A stretch of 64,000 nt of DNA from Virgibacillus doumboii (GTDB taxonomy: Bacteria; Bacillota; Bacilli; Bacillales; Amphibacillaceae). Shown here piece by piece: positions 51,935-59,507 of the stretch (position 1 is the first letter of the stretch; every line of letters starts with the position of its first letter). The notes beneath the pieces are model-generated. The model had not been told where the DNA came from, searched no databases, and worked only from the letters and a program-made list of their open reading frames with translations. A program made the translations under genes and the position numbers. The DNA lies in contig NZ_CADCWQ010000001.1 in assembly GCF_902806455.1 (NCBI RefSeq), positions 2,170,001 through 2,234,000 on the forward strand, in the 5' to 3' direction.

Positions 51935-52105
51935 ATGCTCTGGTTTTTAATTCTAATCGTTCCTCTTTTAATTTTCGGATTCATTGTTGACCGCCAAAAG
52001 AAGAAACGGCTGAATACAAATCATGACGCAAACAAACCGCATCAAATCGACACTAAACCAAGTGCACATCATTCCATGGGTGAAAATATTCGTGGCGGCA
52101 ATTAG
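51935..52105 (+). CDS. 56-residue single-helix membrane protein
   Basis: A 56-residue protein with an N-terminal membrane helix (LWFLILIVPLLIFGFIVD, about 2-19) then a basic RQKKKR stretch and a polar tail with histidines. The ATG at 51935 has AGGAAGTG upstream. It is divergent from the GrpB gene. No named family is recognised. A palindromic element follows. Confidence 0.65.
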   Translation: MLWFLILIVPLLIFGFIVDRQKKKRLNTNHDANKPHQIDTKPSAHHSMGENIRGGN

Positions 52106-52187
52106 ATTACGTTGAATTTTTAATATCTAAAATTATTCTAACATACCAACTTTCTTTGTTATCCAATTTATTTTTACAAACTAAAAA

Positions 52188-52432
52188 GAGGCTGGGACAA
52201 AAGTGTTTTATCAATAATAAAATCCGAACATATTGGAAATGGTGCACAAAACCGCTCCGGGAATATACTTCGCTTTCCGGGGGCGGCTGGTGAGCCTCCT
52301 CGTGCTAGCGCACTTCGGAGTCTCACCGATGCCTTTCCTCCCCCAGGAGTCTACGTATATTCCCTCCGCTGCTTCCATGCGTTGTTCGTCTTTTGGTAAC
52401 ACTTTTTTGTTTTGTCCTAGCCCCTTCTTTCT
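52188..52432. repeat. Palindromic dispersed element, copy 3 (short form)
   Basis: Outer arms AGAGGCTGGGACAAAAGTGT at the left and ACACTTTTTTGTTTTGTCC with TAGCCCCTT at the right. Inner arms are GGGAATATAC (52259-52268) and GTATATTCCC (52355-52364). The interior has CTTTCCGGGGGCGGCTGG, GTCTCACCGATGCC and CCCAGGAGTCTACG, in reverse orientation to copy 2, and lacks the about 75-base insert of the long form. It ends exactly at the stop of the convergent diguanylate cyclase gene. Confidence 0.92.
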
Positions 52433-53761
52433 TCAGATATCACTCTTATGATTCTCACTTGTAAAAGAAAATGTAGGGACACCAATATTGTTTCGTCCTG
52501 ACTCTTTCACCTCATACAGCGATATGTCCGCATTTTTTAATATGTTCGATACTGTATCACCCTGTAATGAAGGCAACGCAATCCCTATACTTGTTGTCAA
52601 AGGCAACTTATATTGCTTAATCTTCCATGGATACTGCAAGGAAGTCTTCATTTTTTCAGCAATTTTAACGGCATTATGAGCGGAACCTACACCCGGCAAA
52701 AGAATGATAAATTCATCTCCACCCAGCCGTGCAACGATATCAGTATCCCGAATACTCAGTTTCAATCGTCTCCCGAATTCTTCAATAACCTCATCACCGA
52801 CATCATGCCCCATCGAATCATTGATATCCTTAAAATGATCAATATCCAGCATGATAACAGCAAACCTGTCCATACCTTCCTCAAAAGCCTTCAGTTCATC
52901 AGCAAGACACTTTTTAAAGAAACGACGATTAGGTAATCCGGTTAACGAATCGTGATAAGCAAAATGTTTAAGTTTTGCCTCATATTTTTTACGCAACGCA
53001 ATGTCCCGTGTAACAACAACCATATACAAAAAGTGGTCTTCCTCATCGAAAACTGGCGCACCGCGTAATTCGGACCACAGCCAATCACCTGATGAATTTT
53101 TTTGCCTGAATTGGATATGCCAATTCTGATTATTTTCAACTGCTTCCGAATAGGTTTTTTCCACTTTATCCATGTCATCAGGATGTACATTGTGGCTATA
53201 ATGCTTCCCTAAATATTCTTCATGATCAAATCCAAGAACTTCCTCGTATGAAGGTGAAACATAATTGATTCTGCCATTTCGATCTAGCAATGTAATTAAA
53301 TCACTGGAGTTCTCCGCAATGATACGAAATTGTTTTTCACTTTCTCTAAGCTTAGCTCTCGAACTTATTAATTCCCTTTCCGATTTTTTTCTTCCGGTAA
53401 TGTCCTGAACAAGTGCAACAATGTGCGAGCCTTTCCCCTTTTCATCAAACATTGGCGTAAGTTTCACCTCGGAATAGTACCACTCACCGGAATAAGCTAT
53501 GTATGAATCTTCATATGTCAAAGGTGTCCTGGTTTCAATAGCTTCCCTGTAATAATTACAAAGAAATGCAGCTTTTTCAGCCGGATAAATGCTCCGGATT
53601 GACTTCCCTGTAACAGTTTCATCAAGCCCTGTTCTATCCATGGCGGTACGATTTAAATATTCATAATAAAAATCCTCCTCCTCTACCCGAATGATAAATA
53701 CCATTTCCTGTATACCGCCCATCAACACTCGGTCAAAAGGCAGTGTATTTAATTTTTCCAT
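52433..53761 (-). CDS. PAS-PAS diguanylate cyclase
   Basis: A 442-residue cytosolic enzyme making cyclic di-GMP. Two PAS domains (about 10-130 and 140-265) are followed by a GGDEF domain (about 275-435). The active motif is RLGGDEFIILL. RDTD, five residues before GGDEF, is an intact inhibitory I-site, so product feedback is expected. LKHFAYHDSLTGLPNRRFF marks the domain start. The ATG at 53761 has GGAGG and AGGAAG upstream. PAS ligands are unknown. Single gene. Confidence 0.93.
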   Translation of the reverse strand: MEKLNTLPFDRVLMGGIQEMVFIIRVEEEDFYYEYLNRTAMDRTGLDETVTGKSIRSIYPAEKAAFLCNYYREAIETRTPLTYEDSYIAYSGEWYYSEVKLTPMFDEKGKGSHIVALVQDITGRKKSERELISSRAKLRESEKQFRIIAENSSDLITLLDRNGRINYVSPSYEEVLGFDHEEYLGKHYSHNVHPDDMDKVEKTYSEAVENNQNWHIQFRQKNSSGDWLWSELRGAPVFDEEDHFLYMVVVTRDIALRKKYEAKLKHFAYHDSLTGLPNRRFFKKCLADELKAFEEGMDRFAVIMLDIDHFKDINDSMGHDVGDEVIEEFGRRLKLSIRDTDIVARLGGDEFIILLPGVGSAHNAVKIAEKMKTSLQYPWKIKQYKLPLTTSIGIALPSLQGDTVSNILKNADISLYEVKESGRNNIGVPTFSFTSENHKSDI

Positions 53762-53988
53762 CTTCCTGTTTCCTCCATGCATTATTGTTTTAATGCCCTT
53801 ATTCCTTCCTTCTGATCTTAGCTTCCAAACGGAGTAATTATGTAGAAGTTTTAACGAAGAATTTCAAAGGGGTAATCATTATTAATCCAATCCTTAGTAA
53901 TAAGTACTTATCATGTCATATCAGCATTCATCCTTTTTTCATAGGTCATTATGCTTATTAAATACCCGTTCTGCTGTAAAATAAACCT

Positions 53989-54025
53989 TAAAAAAACAGA
54001 AACCCGCCATTTTTGGAAGGTTTCT
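53989..54025 (-). terminator. Terminator of spoVIF
   Basis: On the minus strand AGAAACC and GGTTTCT form a stem around a 14-base loop, followed by GTTTTTTTAAGG. It lies 28 bases after the stop. Confidence 0.8.
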
Positions 54026-54052
54026 TGTTTGGAGGGCTGAACGTAATGGACT

Positions 54053-54295
54053 TTACATCAACTTGGAAATTGTTGACTGATCTATTTTCTTCTTTTTCTT
54101 TGTTAACATTTCTACAATCATATCTTCCTTTTTCCTGGAAACTGGCTTATTTGCCATTCTGGATAATTGTCTCACAAGTTTCCGGACATTTTTTTCATCC
54201 GAAAGGTCCTTTCCATTCAATGATTGAACAACGCCCATGATGTCATTACTGTTTACTCCAGTCTTTTTTTCCACTTTTTTAACCATATCGTCCAT
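54053..54295 (-). CDS. spoVIF: Stage VI sporulation protein F
   Basis: An 80-residue SpoVIF. The conserved pattern is present: KKTGVNSNDIMGVVQSLNGK, DLSDEKNVRKLVRQLSRMANKPVSRKKEDMIVEML in two blocks. In B. subtilis SpoVIF is needed for late coat assembly through GerR-dependent genes. An AAGGTGGTG site precedes the ATG. It opens a run of spore-protein genes extending to 58.7 kb. Confidence 0.9.
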   Translation of the reverse strand: MDDMVKKVEKKTGVNSNDIMGVVQSLNGKDLSDEKNVRKLVRQLSRMANKPVSRKKEDMIVEMLTKKKKKIDQSTISKLM

Positions 54296-54360
54296 TATAT
54301 CACCACCTTACATATTGGTTACGAATCAGGGGAGGTATATAATTTCTCCTTTTTAGAAAG

Positions 54361-54397
54361 AAAAAACCTGTACTGTTGCGTTACAGCAAGGTTTTTT
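54361..54397 (-). terminator. Terminator between spoVIF and a YjcZ gene
   Basis: AAAAAACCT and AGGTTTTTT arms with an inner CTGT/ACAG pair make a stable hairpin with T-runs on both sides. A second inverted repeat, TTCCTTTGC (54486-54494) against GCAAAGGAA (54509-54517), lies closer to the YjcZ gene. Confidence 0.75.
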
Positions 54398-54536
54398 CAT
54401 ATTTAAAAAGGAGGTTGTTTGTTGTCACCACTTCAGTTATGGGGTTTTACACTAACTGTTTTCCGCTTCATTCAGTTAATACACTTCCTTTGCATGGGTG
54501 ACCCCCACGCAAAGGAAAGATCGTGGAAGCTATTTT

Positions 54537-54653
54537 TTAGTAGCCACCATAGCCGCCACCCATTGGATAGTTGCTTCCAACAATGATTAGCAAGATAAAT
54601 AGAACCACTAGCAATACAAAGCCATTGTTTCCGTAACCACCTGCGAAACTCAT
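54537..54653 (-). CDS. YjcZ-family spore peptide 1
   Basis: A 38-residue peptide beginning [20 protein letters not shown] and ending with NYPMGGGYGGY. It has a Gly/Tyr-rich head, one membrane helix ([15 protein letters not shown]) and a Gly/Tyr tail, the YjcZ/SscA pattern of small sporulation proteins tied to spore coat assembly. The ATG at 54653 has AAGGAGGTGACG. A sigma-K-like -10, CATAAGATA, lies at 54692-54684 on the minus strand. It was absent from long-ORF predictions. Confidence 0.88.
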   Translation of the reverse strand: MSFAGGYGNNGFVLLVVLFILLIIVGSNYPMGGGYGGY

Positions 54654-54752
54654 TAAACGTCACCTCCTTGCGACCTTATACATTATCTTATGAGATTCTT
54701 CCCCTAAGAGATAAGGCGTTTATAAGAGATTAATTAGAAATGTGTGGATTTC

Positions 54753-54926
54753 CTAATCATAGTCACCACCCATAGGAAAGCTGTTTCCAACGATGATTAA
54801 TAAGATAAACAGAACTACCAGTAAAACAAAGCCGTTACGTCCATATCCTCCGGCACCACAACCGTAGCCTGCTCCATAACCATAGCCACCGCCGTAGCCA
54901 TAACCCCATGGATTCATCCAACCCAT
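54753..54926 (-). CDS. YjcZ-family spore peptide 2
   Basis: A 57-residue peptide: [20 protein letters not shown], then [20 protein letters not shown], a membrane helix and a short tail. The helix is the same as in peptide 1. The ATG at 54926 has AAAGGTGGTG upstream; a GTG at 54938 is less likely. A CATATGGTA (CATANNNTA) -10 for sigma K lies at 54963-54955 on the minus strand. Probably coat or forespore-membrane associated. Confidence 0.85.
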   Translation of the reverse strand: MGWMNPWGYGYGGGYGYGAGYGCGAGGYGRNGFVLLVVLFILLIIVGNSFPMGGDYD

Positions 54927-54954
54927 ATACTTCACCACCTTTCTTCTGTACTAA

Positions 54955-54963
54955 TACCATATG
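54955..54963 (-). promoter_or_regulatory. Sigma-K-like -10 of YjcZ peptide 2
   Basis: CATATGGTA on the minus strand matches the sigma-K -10 consensus CATANNNTA, and an AC dinucleotide lies about 15 bases upstream. This suits late mother-cell expression of a coat protein. Confidence 0.45.
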
Positions 54964-55030
54964 TTTAAAAAAGCCGTTGTGGATAAACATCTATCACAAG
55001 TAACTAAAATAAGGCGATAATAATGGACAC

Positions 55031-55062
55031 AAAAAAAAGAGCCTCCATTGAGACTCTTTTTC
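55031..55062 (-). terminator. Terminator of the YozQ-like gene
   Basis: On the minus strand GAGTCTC and GGAGGCTC pair with one mismatch and are followed by TTTTTTTT. It lies about 140 bases after the DUF4025 stop, so a short 3' region precedes it. Confidence 0.6.
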
Positions 55063-55200
55063 CGTTGAGGTGAATGTTAGTGAGTGCTGGACCTCTGGTA
55101 TGGCTTGGCTGGATAGTATAGCATATGATTTCACCGGTTACATGATAGGGCAAAACAATTATAGAAAATAGAAAGAGGCGCTCTACCTAATATGCCTGAA

Positions 55201-55383
55201 TTACATTCCCTTATCTTTCTTTTGATCAATCGTCCCTTCAAAGTAATCATCTGATGCCTGTTCATGCGTTTCTGCCAGCCCTTTTTCGAACTGAGTTTTT
55301 CCCTGATAAAAGGACGGATCATAATCATTTTCGGCTATTTTACGACTATCTTTTGGATTAACTTTATTTTGCTTTCTTGGCAT
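55201..55383 (-). CDS. DUF4025 / YozQ-like small protein
   Basis: A 60-residue protein starting at ATG 55383 (MPRKQNKVNPKDSRKIAEND) with GGAGGTTTTTAT upstream. The LAETHEQASDDYFEGTID segment near 38-55 is the DUF4025/YozQ signature. It is polar and probably disordered, without cysteine. YozQ-type proteins are made in sporulating bacilli; their role is unknown. A longer upstream ORF frame is not used. Confidence 0.78.
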   Translation of the reverse strand: MPRKQNKVNPKDSRKIAENDYDPSFYQGKTQFEKGLAETHEQASDDYFEGTIDQKKDKGM

Positions 55384-55651
55384 ATAAAAACCTCCATTCA
55401 TTCCTATTATGAACAAATTTCTGTTTAACATTTGATCCATTATGTACCAGTTCTGAATAATATAATCGCCCTTTATAGGAAAGTAACCTTACATGTAGCG
55501 GGAGGTTAAACATGACAAATGAACGGCTTTGATCTCATTGAAGGAAAAGGAACCGACAACTAAAAACCCGGTAATGAAAACTAATCAGCCCGGAAAGTTA
55601 CATAAAATTGCTTTGGTTTGAAATGATATTAAATGATAAGGAGGTGGCATC

Positions 55652-55858
55652 ATGACAGTTGGTACCAAAATGCAGCAAACGATTGCAAGCTGTGAAAGTA
55701 CATTAGCCAGCTTACATTCTTTTGCTTTGGAAACACAAGATCAAAACGCTAAACAAATGTTTCAGAACCTTTCCAACCAACAACAGCAAATTCTGGAAAA
55801 CCTGCAGGCCCGTTTACAATATATTGAGCAACAGGAGCCACAATATAAACAACAGTAA
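55652..55858 (+). CDS. DUF1657 protein, second copy
   Basis: A 68-residue DUF1657 protein, MTVGTKMQQTIASCESTLAS at the start and QQEPQYKQQ at the end. It is paralogous to the gene at 1303, with the same length and ends but only partial identity inside. An AAGGAGGTGGC site lies directly before the ATG. It stands alone within the spore-protein island, without SpoVA neighbours. An inverted repeat CACCTGTCTG/CAGGCAGGTG at 55874-55906 follows and may end the transcript. Confidence 0.85.
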   Translation: MTVGTKMQQTIASCESTLASLHSFALETQDQNAKQMFQNLSNQQQQILENLQARLQYIEQQEPQYKQQ

Positions 55859-56163
55859 TCTTCCCTGCTGCTGCACCTGTCTGTCATGAATTTTCAGGCA
55901 GGTGCACTCCATCTTCATGTCCTTCAGTTTTTTAGGTATCTTATCCGACTCTTCCCTTTCCACTTTAGCCAGCCTACTTACCTTCATTTCAGATTGGTTG
56001 TCCTCAAAATAACCTGGAAGCACTTAGCACAGCAGCATCATAACAATTCCATATGTTTGCGACAAGTCCTTTATCTCATCATTGGTTTTCTTAGAGACTC
56101 GCTCGGATTATAGTTCATTATGCACCTATTTTCAAATGGATATTTTCTGTTGAAAGGACCCAT
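55814..56163 (-). pseudogene. Possible degenerate small gene
   Basis: On the minus strand AAAGGAGGATAACG leads to ATG at 56163 and 30 codons (MGPFNRKYPFENRCIMNYNP and on) before a stop. In another frame, text such as KDLSQTYGIVMMLLC, a stop, then VLPGYFEDNQSEMKVSRLAK continues to 55814. The good ribosome binding site and protein-like text in two frames suggest a gene broken by a frameshift and a stop. The family is unknown. It may also be only a true 30-residue peptide. Confidence 0.3.
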
Positions 56164-56252
56164 CGTTATCCTCCTTTGGCTGCTGCCCCAGACATCAAAT
56201 GCCTATACGTTCACATGAGGATATCGACGGGACTCACCCCATCAACAAATAT

Positions 56253-56477
56253 CTATTTTTTCATGAATTTGGTTACCATCGGACTTACCTGGCTGTATAT
56301 TTCACTAACTTGTTTGGCAGTTTGCGAAATTTTCTCGATATCCAAGTTCCCCTCACGATCCTGAAAGTGTGACAGTAACCCCGGTTTCGGCGTACCTTGT
56401 ATGGGCCGTCGGGGTCTGACAGGTGGATATGGTGGCATTGGTCTTCTCGGTCCTCCAGGAAACATCAAAAAAGACAC
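56253..56477 (-). CDS. YppG-like protein
   Basis: A 74-residue protein with a Pro/Arg-rich head (FPGGPRRPMPPYPPVRPRRP) and a helical C-terminal part: LLSHFQDREGNLDIEKISQTAKQVSEIYSQVSPMV-like text. The second part matches YppG, a spore coat-associated protein of B. subtilis. A GGGGGTG site precedes the ATG. It belongs to the spore-protein island. Confidence 0.82.
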   Translation of the reverse strand: MSFLMFPGGPRRPMPPYPPVRPRRPIQGTPKPGLLSHFQDREGNLDIEKISQTAKQVSEIYSQVSPMVTKFMKK

Positions 56478-56620
56478 CCCCTTTATAAATTCTGTAATAT
56501 CTTATTCAACTAAAAAATCAGTGAGAGGGTAGTTGTCCTGAGTAAACAGAATTTCGAAACATTTTCGTGACTATTGCATAGATTATTCTAACGAAATAAG
56601 TATTAACGAGGGGTATTGAT

Positions 56621-57424
56621 ATGACTGTTATTAGAACGGATAAATGGTTACTTGATTTATACGATAATCCAATAAATCTGTGCAAAAAACTGAAAGCTCA
56701 ATTCTTTGGTGTTCAAGCCTATGAAATCCATAATCACTTAGCGATGTATGGAATGTACCGGCATCCTGTCAGAAATGGTAAAGATCTGATAAAGAAGCTG
56801 CAGAAAAATAACGTTTGGGGAATTGTTAGAGAAGAAAAAAAACACCTGGAAAGGGAATGGGATGGACCAAATATCCCCGTCTTTATATTTCCATCAGATC
56901 CACATAACCGAAGAATACAACGGGAACTGGGCGGCAAATCAGGATTGGCTTTCGGTGATAAACTGTTTCTGTTTATTTCTGAAGATACCGATGAGACTGA
57001 ACTTAGGGCTTTATTCACCCATGAGTACAACCATGTTTGCCGGTTATCAAAGTATCAAAAGAAAGAAAATGATTACACACTTGTGGACACCATCGTTTTG
57101 GAAGGAATGGCGGAAAATGCGGTCCACGAACGATTCGGTGAAGAATCAGCAGCGCCCTGGACCCGGTATTATTCAGATAAGGACCTCGAAGAAATATCAA
57201 ATAACCTGGTAATCCCTAACAGAAATATAAGGAAAAATGATAATAAACATCAGACTGTATTATATGGACTGCGCGGCTACCCAAGAATGGCGGGATATTG
57301 CTGCGGGCATTACCTTGTTAAAAAATACATGGAAGCGAATAGCATGACAACTAAAGATCTTCTGAATATTGATGCAGAAACAATTGCGCAAATCCATGAT
57401 GATGAATCAGATGATGAGGAATAA
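56621..57424 (+). CDS. DUF2268 putative zinc protease
   Basis: A 267-residue protein of the DUF2268 family (YjaZ-like). The zinc motif HEYNH (HExxH) lies at about residue 135 in LRALFTHEYNHVCRLS, with a downstream LEGMAENAVHERFGE that supplies the third ligand. The C-terminus is acidic (HDDESDDEE). There is no signal peptide, so it acts in the cytosol or spore. Substrate unknown. The ATG follows GAGGGG. It is encoded within the spore-protein island. Confidence 0.85.
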   Translation: MTVIRTDKWLLDLYDNPINLCKKLKAQFFGVQAYEIHNHLAMYGMYRHPVRNGKDLIKKLQKNNVWGIVREEKKHLEREWDGPNIPVFIFPSDPHNRRIQRELGGKSGLAFGDKLFLFISEDTDETELRALFTHEYNHVCRLSKYQKKENDYTLVDTIVLEGMAENAVHERFGEESAAPWTRYYSDKDLEEISNNLVIPNRNIRKNDNKHQTVLYGLRGYPRMAGYCCGHYLVKKYMEANSMTTKDLLNIDAETIAQIHDDESDDEE

Positions 57425-57524
57425 CAGAAAACAGGGATTCCAGCTATATTTTTGGGTGAGAGCGATACACTTGAATGTCACAAAATAGCATGATGATAGA
57501 CACGTTGCTTGTTTCCTAATTGTC

Positions 57525-57660
57525 TTTTGTCATTCATGACCATGATGAAGGACATTTCGCCTGCTTTCTTCATGTTTTTGTCCTTCATAACCACGATGAA
57601 GGACATTTTACTTACTTTCCCGCTGACTATTTGTCCTTCATTTCATGCTTTTACAAATTC
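57525..57660. repeat. Intergenic array H: hairpin units of about 52 nt
   Basis: Hairpins TGTCATTCAT/ATGAAGGACA (57528-57554) and TGTCCTTCAT/ATGAAGGACA (57579-57605) each have a seven-base spacer, and a third left arm starts near 57632. Steps are 51 and 53 bases. The spacer AACCACG resembles the AACCCCA of array E. The arms differ from those in arrays D and E, but complementarity is kept. The rest of 57425-57837 holds no gene. Confidence 0.85.
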
Positions 57661-57837
57661 ATACATCTACAGTAAAACAAGCTTTTTCAATAAATGGAAA
57701 AAACTATATACGGACATTCATTACACTATTTGTGACAAAGCAGCTTATCAACAAATAACGCATTAAATGTCCGCAAAGACTCCAAAGCGATTAGATAATC
57801 TGTTTATTTGAAACTCCTAATTGTTTTATAGTCTAAA

Positions 57838-58125
57838 TTACCACCCAAAAAACGGAATCAAAGCCAATCCGGCAATTGCTCCTAATGCAATTCCATAGCC
57901 GAATCCACCGAAGCCGCCATAGCCTCCATATCTGCCATAACCCGGACCATAAAAACCATAGCCAAAACCACCTAACCTTCGTGGTCGGTTAAACGGACGG
58001 ATAAATACGCTATTATTGTCAACATGACAAATGATACCCCGATGAACTTCGCCACCGCGGGTCCTTATTTCCACAGCTCTTCCCCGATATCGCCGGCATA
58101 ATGCATGATAATGCCCAACTGACAT
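57838..58125 (-). CDS. LSm-like head with Gly/Tyr-rich membrane tail
   Basis: A 95-residue protein. The N-terminal half (about 10-48) has Sm-fold-like text: RRYRGRAVEIRTRGGEVHRGIICHVDNNSVFIRP. The C-terminal half is Gly/Phe/Tyr-rich (GFGYGFYGPGYGRYGGYGG) and ends in a hydrophobic helix GIALGAIAGLALIPFF. Similar proteins occur in bacilli without a known role. The neighbours and Gly/Tyr composition suggest a spore-coat or forespore-membrane protein. RNA binding by the Sm-like part is speculative. Confidence 0.75.
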   Translation of the reverse strand: MSVGHYHALCRRYRGRAVEIRTRGGEVHRGIICHVDNNSVFIRPFNRPRRLGGFGYGFYGPGYGRYGGYGGFGGFGYGIALGAIAGLALIPFFGW

Positions 58126-58350
58126 TCCTTCACCCCCATATCCATTTGCAACTTGTCATAGTGTATGAATGGATCATCGCCATAGTAAAGGACAGTTGTA
58201 TCAGGGGATTAGTGGAATTTTGTGAAGACCCGATAAGTTGAATTCAACAAAAAAGTATAGCCCAAAATTCGCAATATGGGAGTATAACCTATATCAATAT
58301 CCGCTAATATACATATATTAATTGCAAACGAACATGGAGGTGTTTAATTA

Positions 58351-58458
58351 ATGAGTGAAGCTGTAGGCTATGGTGGAGGATATGCCTTGATTGTAGTGCT
58401 GTTCATCCTATTAATTATTGTAGGTGCAGCTTACGTAGGGTTAGGGTATGGATATTAA
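58351..58458 (+). CDS. YjcZ-family spore peptide 3
   Basis: A 35-residue peptide, MSEAVGYGGGYALIVVLFIL at the start with a Gly/Tyr end. The membrane helix [18 protein letters not shown] is the YjcZ type. The ATG at 58351 has GGAGGTG upstream, and a CATATATTA sigma-K-like -10 lies about 45 bases before it. 58126-58350 has no other feature. Probably cotranscribed with the next gene. Confidence 0.88.
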   Translation: MSEAVGYGGGYALIVVLFILLIIVGAAYVGLGYGY

Positions 58459-58496
58459 AAATAAACCTGTAATAATAAAAGTTAGGAGGGCTTTAT

Positions 58497-58685
58497 ATGG
58501 GTTTTAGAGGACATTGTGGTGGATATGGTTATGGAAATAACAATGCAGTTGCAGGAGCATATGGACCTGGATATGGCTATGGTGGACCTGTAGGCGGCGC
58601 TGGATATTGCGGCGGCGGAAACGGGTTTGCGTTGATTGTCGTATTGTTCATCCTGCTCATCATTGTAGGCGCTGCATGGTTTTAA
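58497..58685 (+). CDS. YjcZ-family spore peptide 4
   Basis: A 62-residue peptide with a long Gly/Tyr/Asn head (MGFRGHCGGYGYGNNNAVAG), two cysteines, and a C-terminal membrane helix [19 protein letters not shown]. The last 20 residues are nearly the same as in peptide 3, so the pair arose by duplication. The ATG follows AGGAGGGC, 38 bases after peptide 3. A hairpin follows. Confidence 0.88.
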   Translation: MGFRGHCGGYGYGNNNAVAGAYGPGYGYGGPVGGAGYCGGGNGFALIVVLFILLIIVGAAWF

Positions 58686-58706
58686 TCCATTCCACTGAAG
58701 ATAGTA

Positions 58707-58736
58707 AGGCTGTCGGGGAGAGGTCCCCGGCAGCCT
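58707..58736. terminator. Convergent hairpin after the YjcZ pair
   Basis: AGGCTGTCGGGGA (58707-58719) and TCCCCGGCAGCCT (58724-58736) form a 13-bp stem with one mismatch and a four-base loop. The tail ATTATAAT is weak in T, but the hairpin lies midway between convergent genes. Confidence 0.7.
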
Positions 58737-58766
58737 ATTATAATGCATCAGAAACAATATAATGGT

Positions 58767-59507
58767 TTAGTCCTTCACATCCACAGTAAATGTTTCCGGC
58801 CCGGTTGGTTTGACACTGCCGCCAGCCGGTTCAACACTGGTTTTTATCAATTTTACCTGATCAACAACTTTTCCCTGATAAAAAATACGTACAGAACCAT
58901 TCTGAATTGGCAGCAGTTCCCCTTCAATATTGTCATCTGTATCAATAATCCACAGCTGATAATTTCTTCCTTCCAGGTTTGTCAGCCCATCAATTTCCAC
59001 AAGCATTTCCCGGGTCGAATCATTTATCCATACATTGCCTGATACCTGATCAAATTGGGAAACAGGAATAATTTCAAGCTGTTCTGTATTCGGTTTAGAC
59101 TGAATCCGTTCTTCCCGTATCTCATCATTATATATTACCTGCTCATCCACAGCCGTATTGGTCTTGTTCCCGAATTGTGTTGTAAGGCCAATACTCAATA
59201 CCAGGACTGCGGCAAGACTTCCCAATAAATACACGGGCTTCGGTTTCTGCTTCCGTTTCTTTTTTTCTGCAGCATTGTCCTCACGTTCGATACTTTTATC
59301 CAGTCTTTTTTTTAACAAATTTGAAGGCTGCAACTGTTCCGAGCGCTGTTCTTCTGTATCAAAGGTATCCTGCCACTCCTCGAGAACTTCCTGACAGGCT
59401 TGACATTTTTTCGTATGTTGTGTGATTTGTGCGTTTTCCTCTTCATTTAGATTTCCAAGGACAAAATCAATTATTTTCTGTTCGGGGATATGATTATTAA
59501 ATTCCAT
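58767..59507 (-). CDS. Zinc-binding anti-sigma factor (RskA-type)
   Basis: A 246-residue membrane protein. The N-terminal head has the zinc anti-sigma motif HTKKCQACQEVL (HxxxCxxC) near residue 32. One helix lies at about 90-110 (YLLGSLAAVLVLSIGLTTQFG), and the outer C-terminal part resembles RskA (anti-sigma-K) with REMLVEIDGLTNLEGRNYQLWIID. ATG at 59507 with GGTGGTG is chosen. It overlaps the sigma gene by 11 bases. It should hold the ECF factor inactive at the membrane until proteolysis. Confidence 0.88.
   Translation of the reverse strand: MEFNNHIPEQKIIDFVLGNLNEEENAQITQHTKKCQACQEVLEEWQDTFDTEEQRSEQLQPSNLLKKRLDKSIEREDNAAEKKKRKQKPKPVYLLGSLAAVLVLSIGLTTQFGNKTNTAVDEQVIYNDEIREERIQSKPNTEQLEIIPVSQFDQVSGNVWINDSTREMLVEIDGLTNLEGRNYQLWIIDTDDNIEGELLPIQNGSVRIFYQGKVVDQVKLIKTSVEPAGGSVKPTGPETFTVDVKD

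Noticed and set aside
55512..55560. Tiny ORF after GGGAGG (MTNERL, then MNGFDLIEGKGTDN in another frame)
   Set aside because: Text looks protein-like and may be a broken small gene, but two frames and several stops within 100 bases leave too little to annotate.
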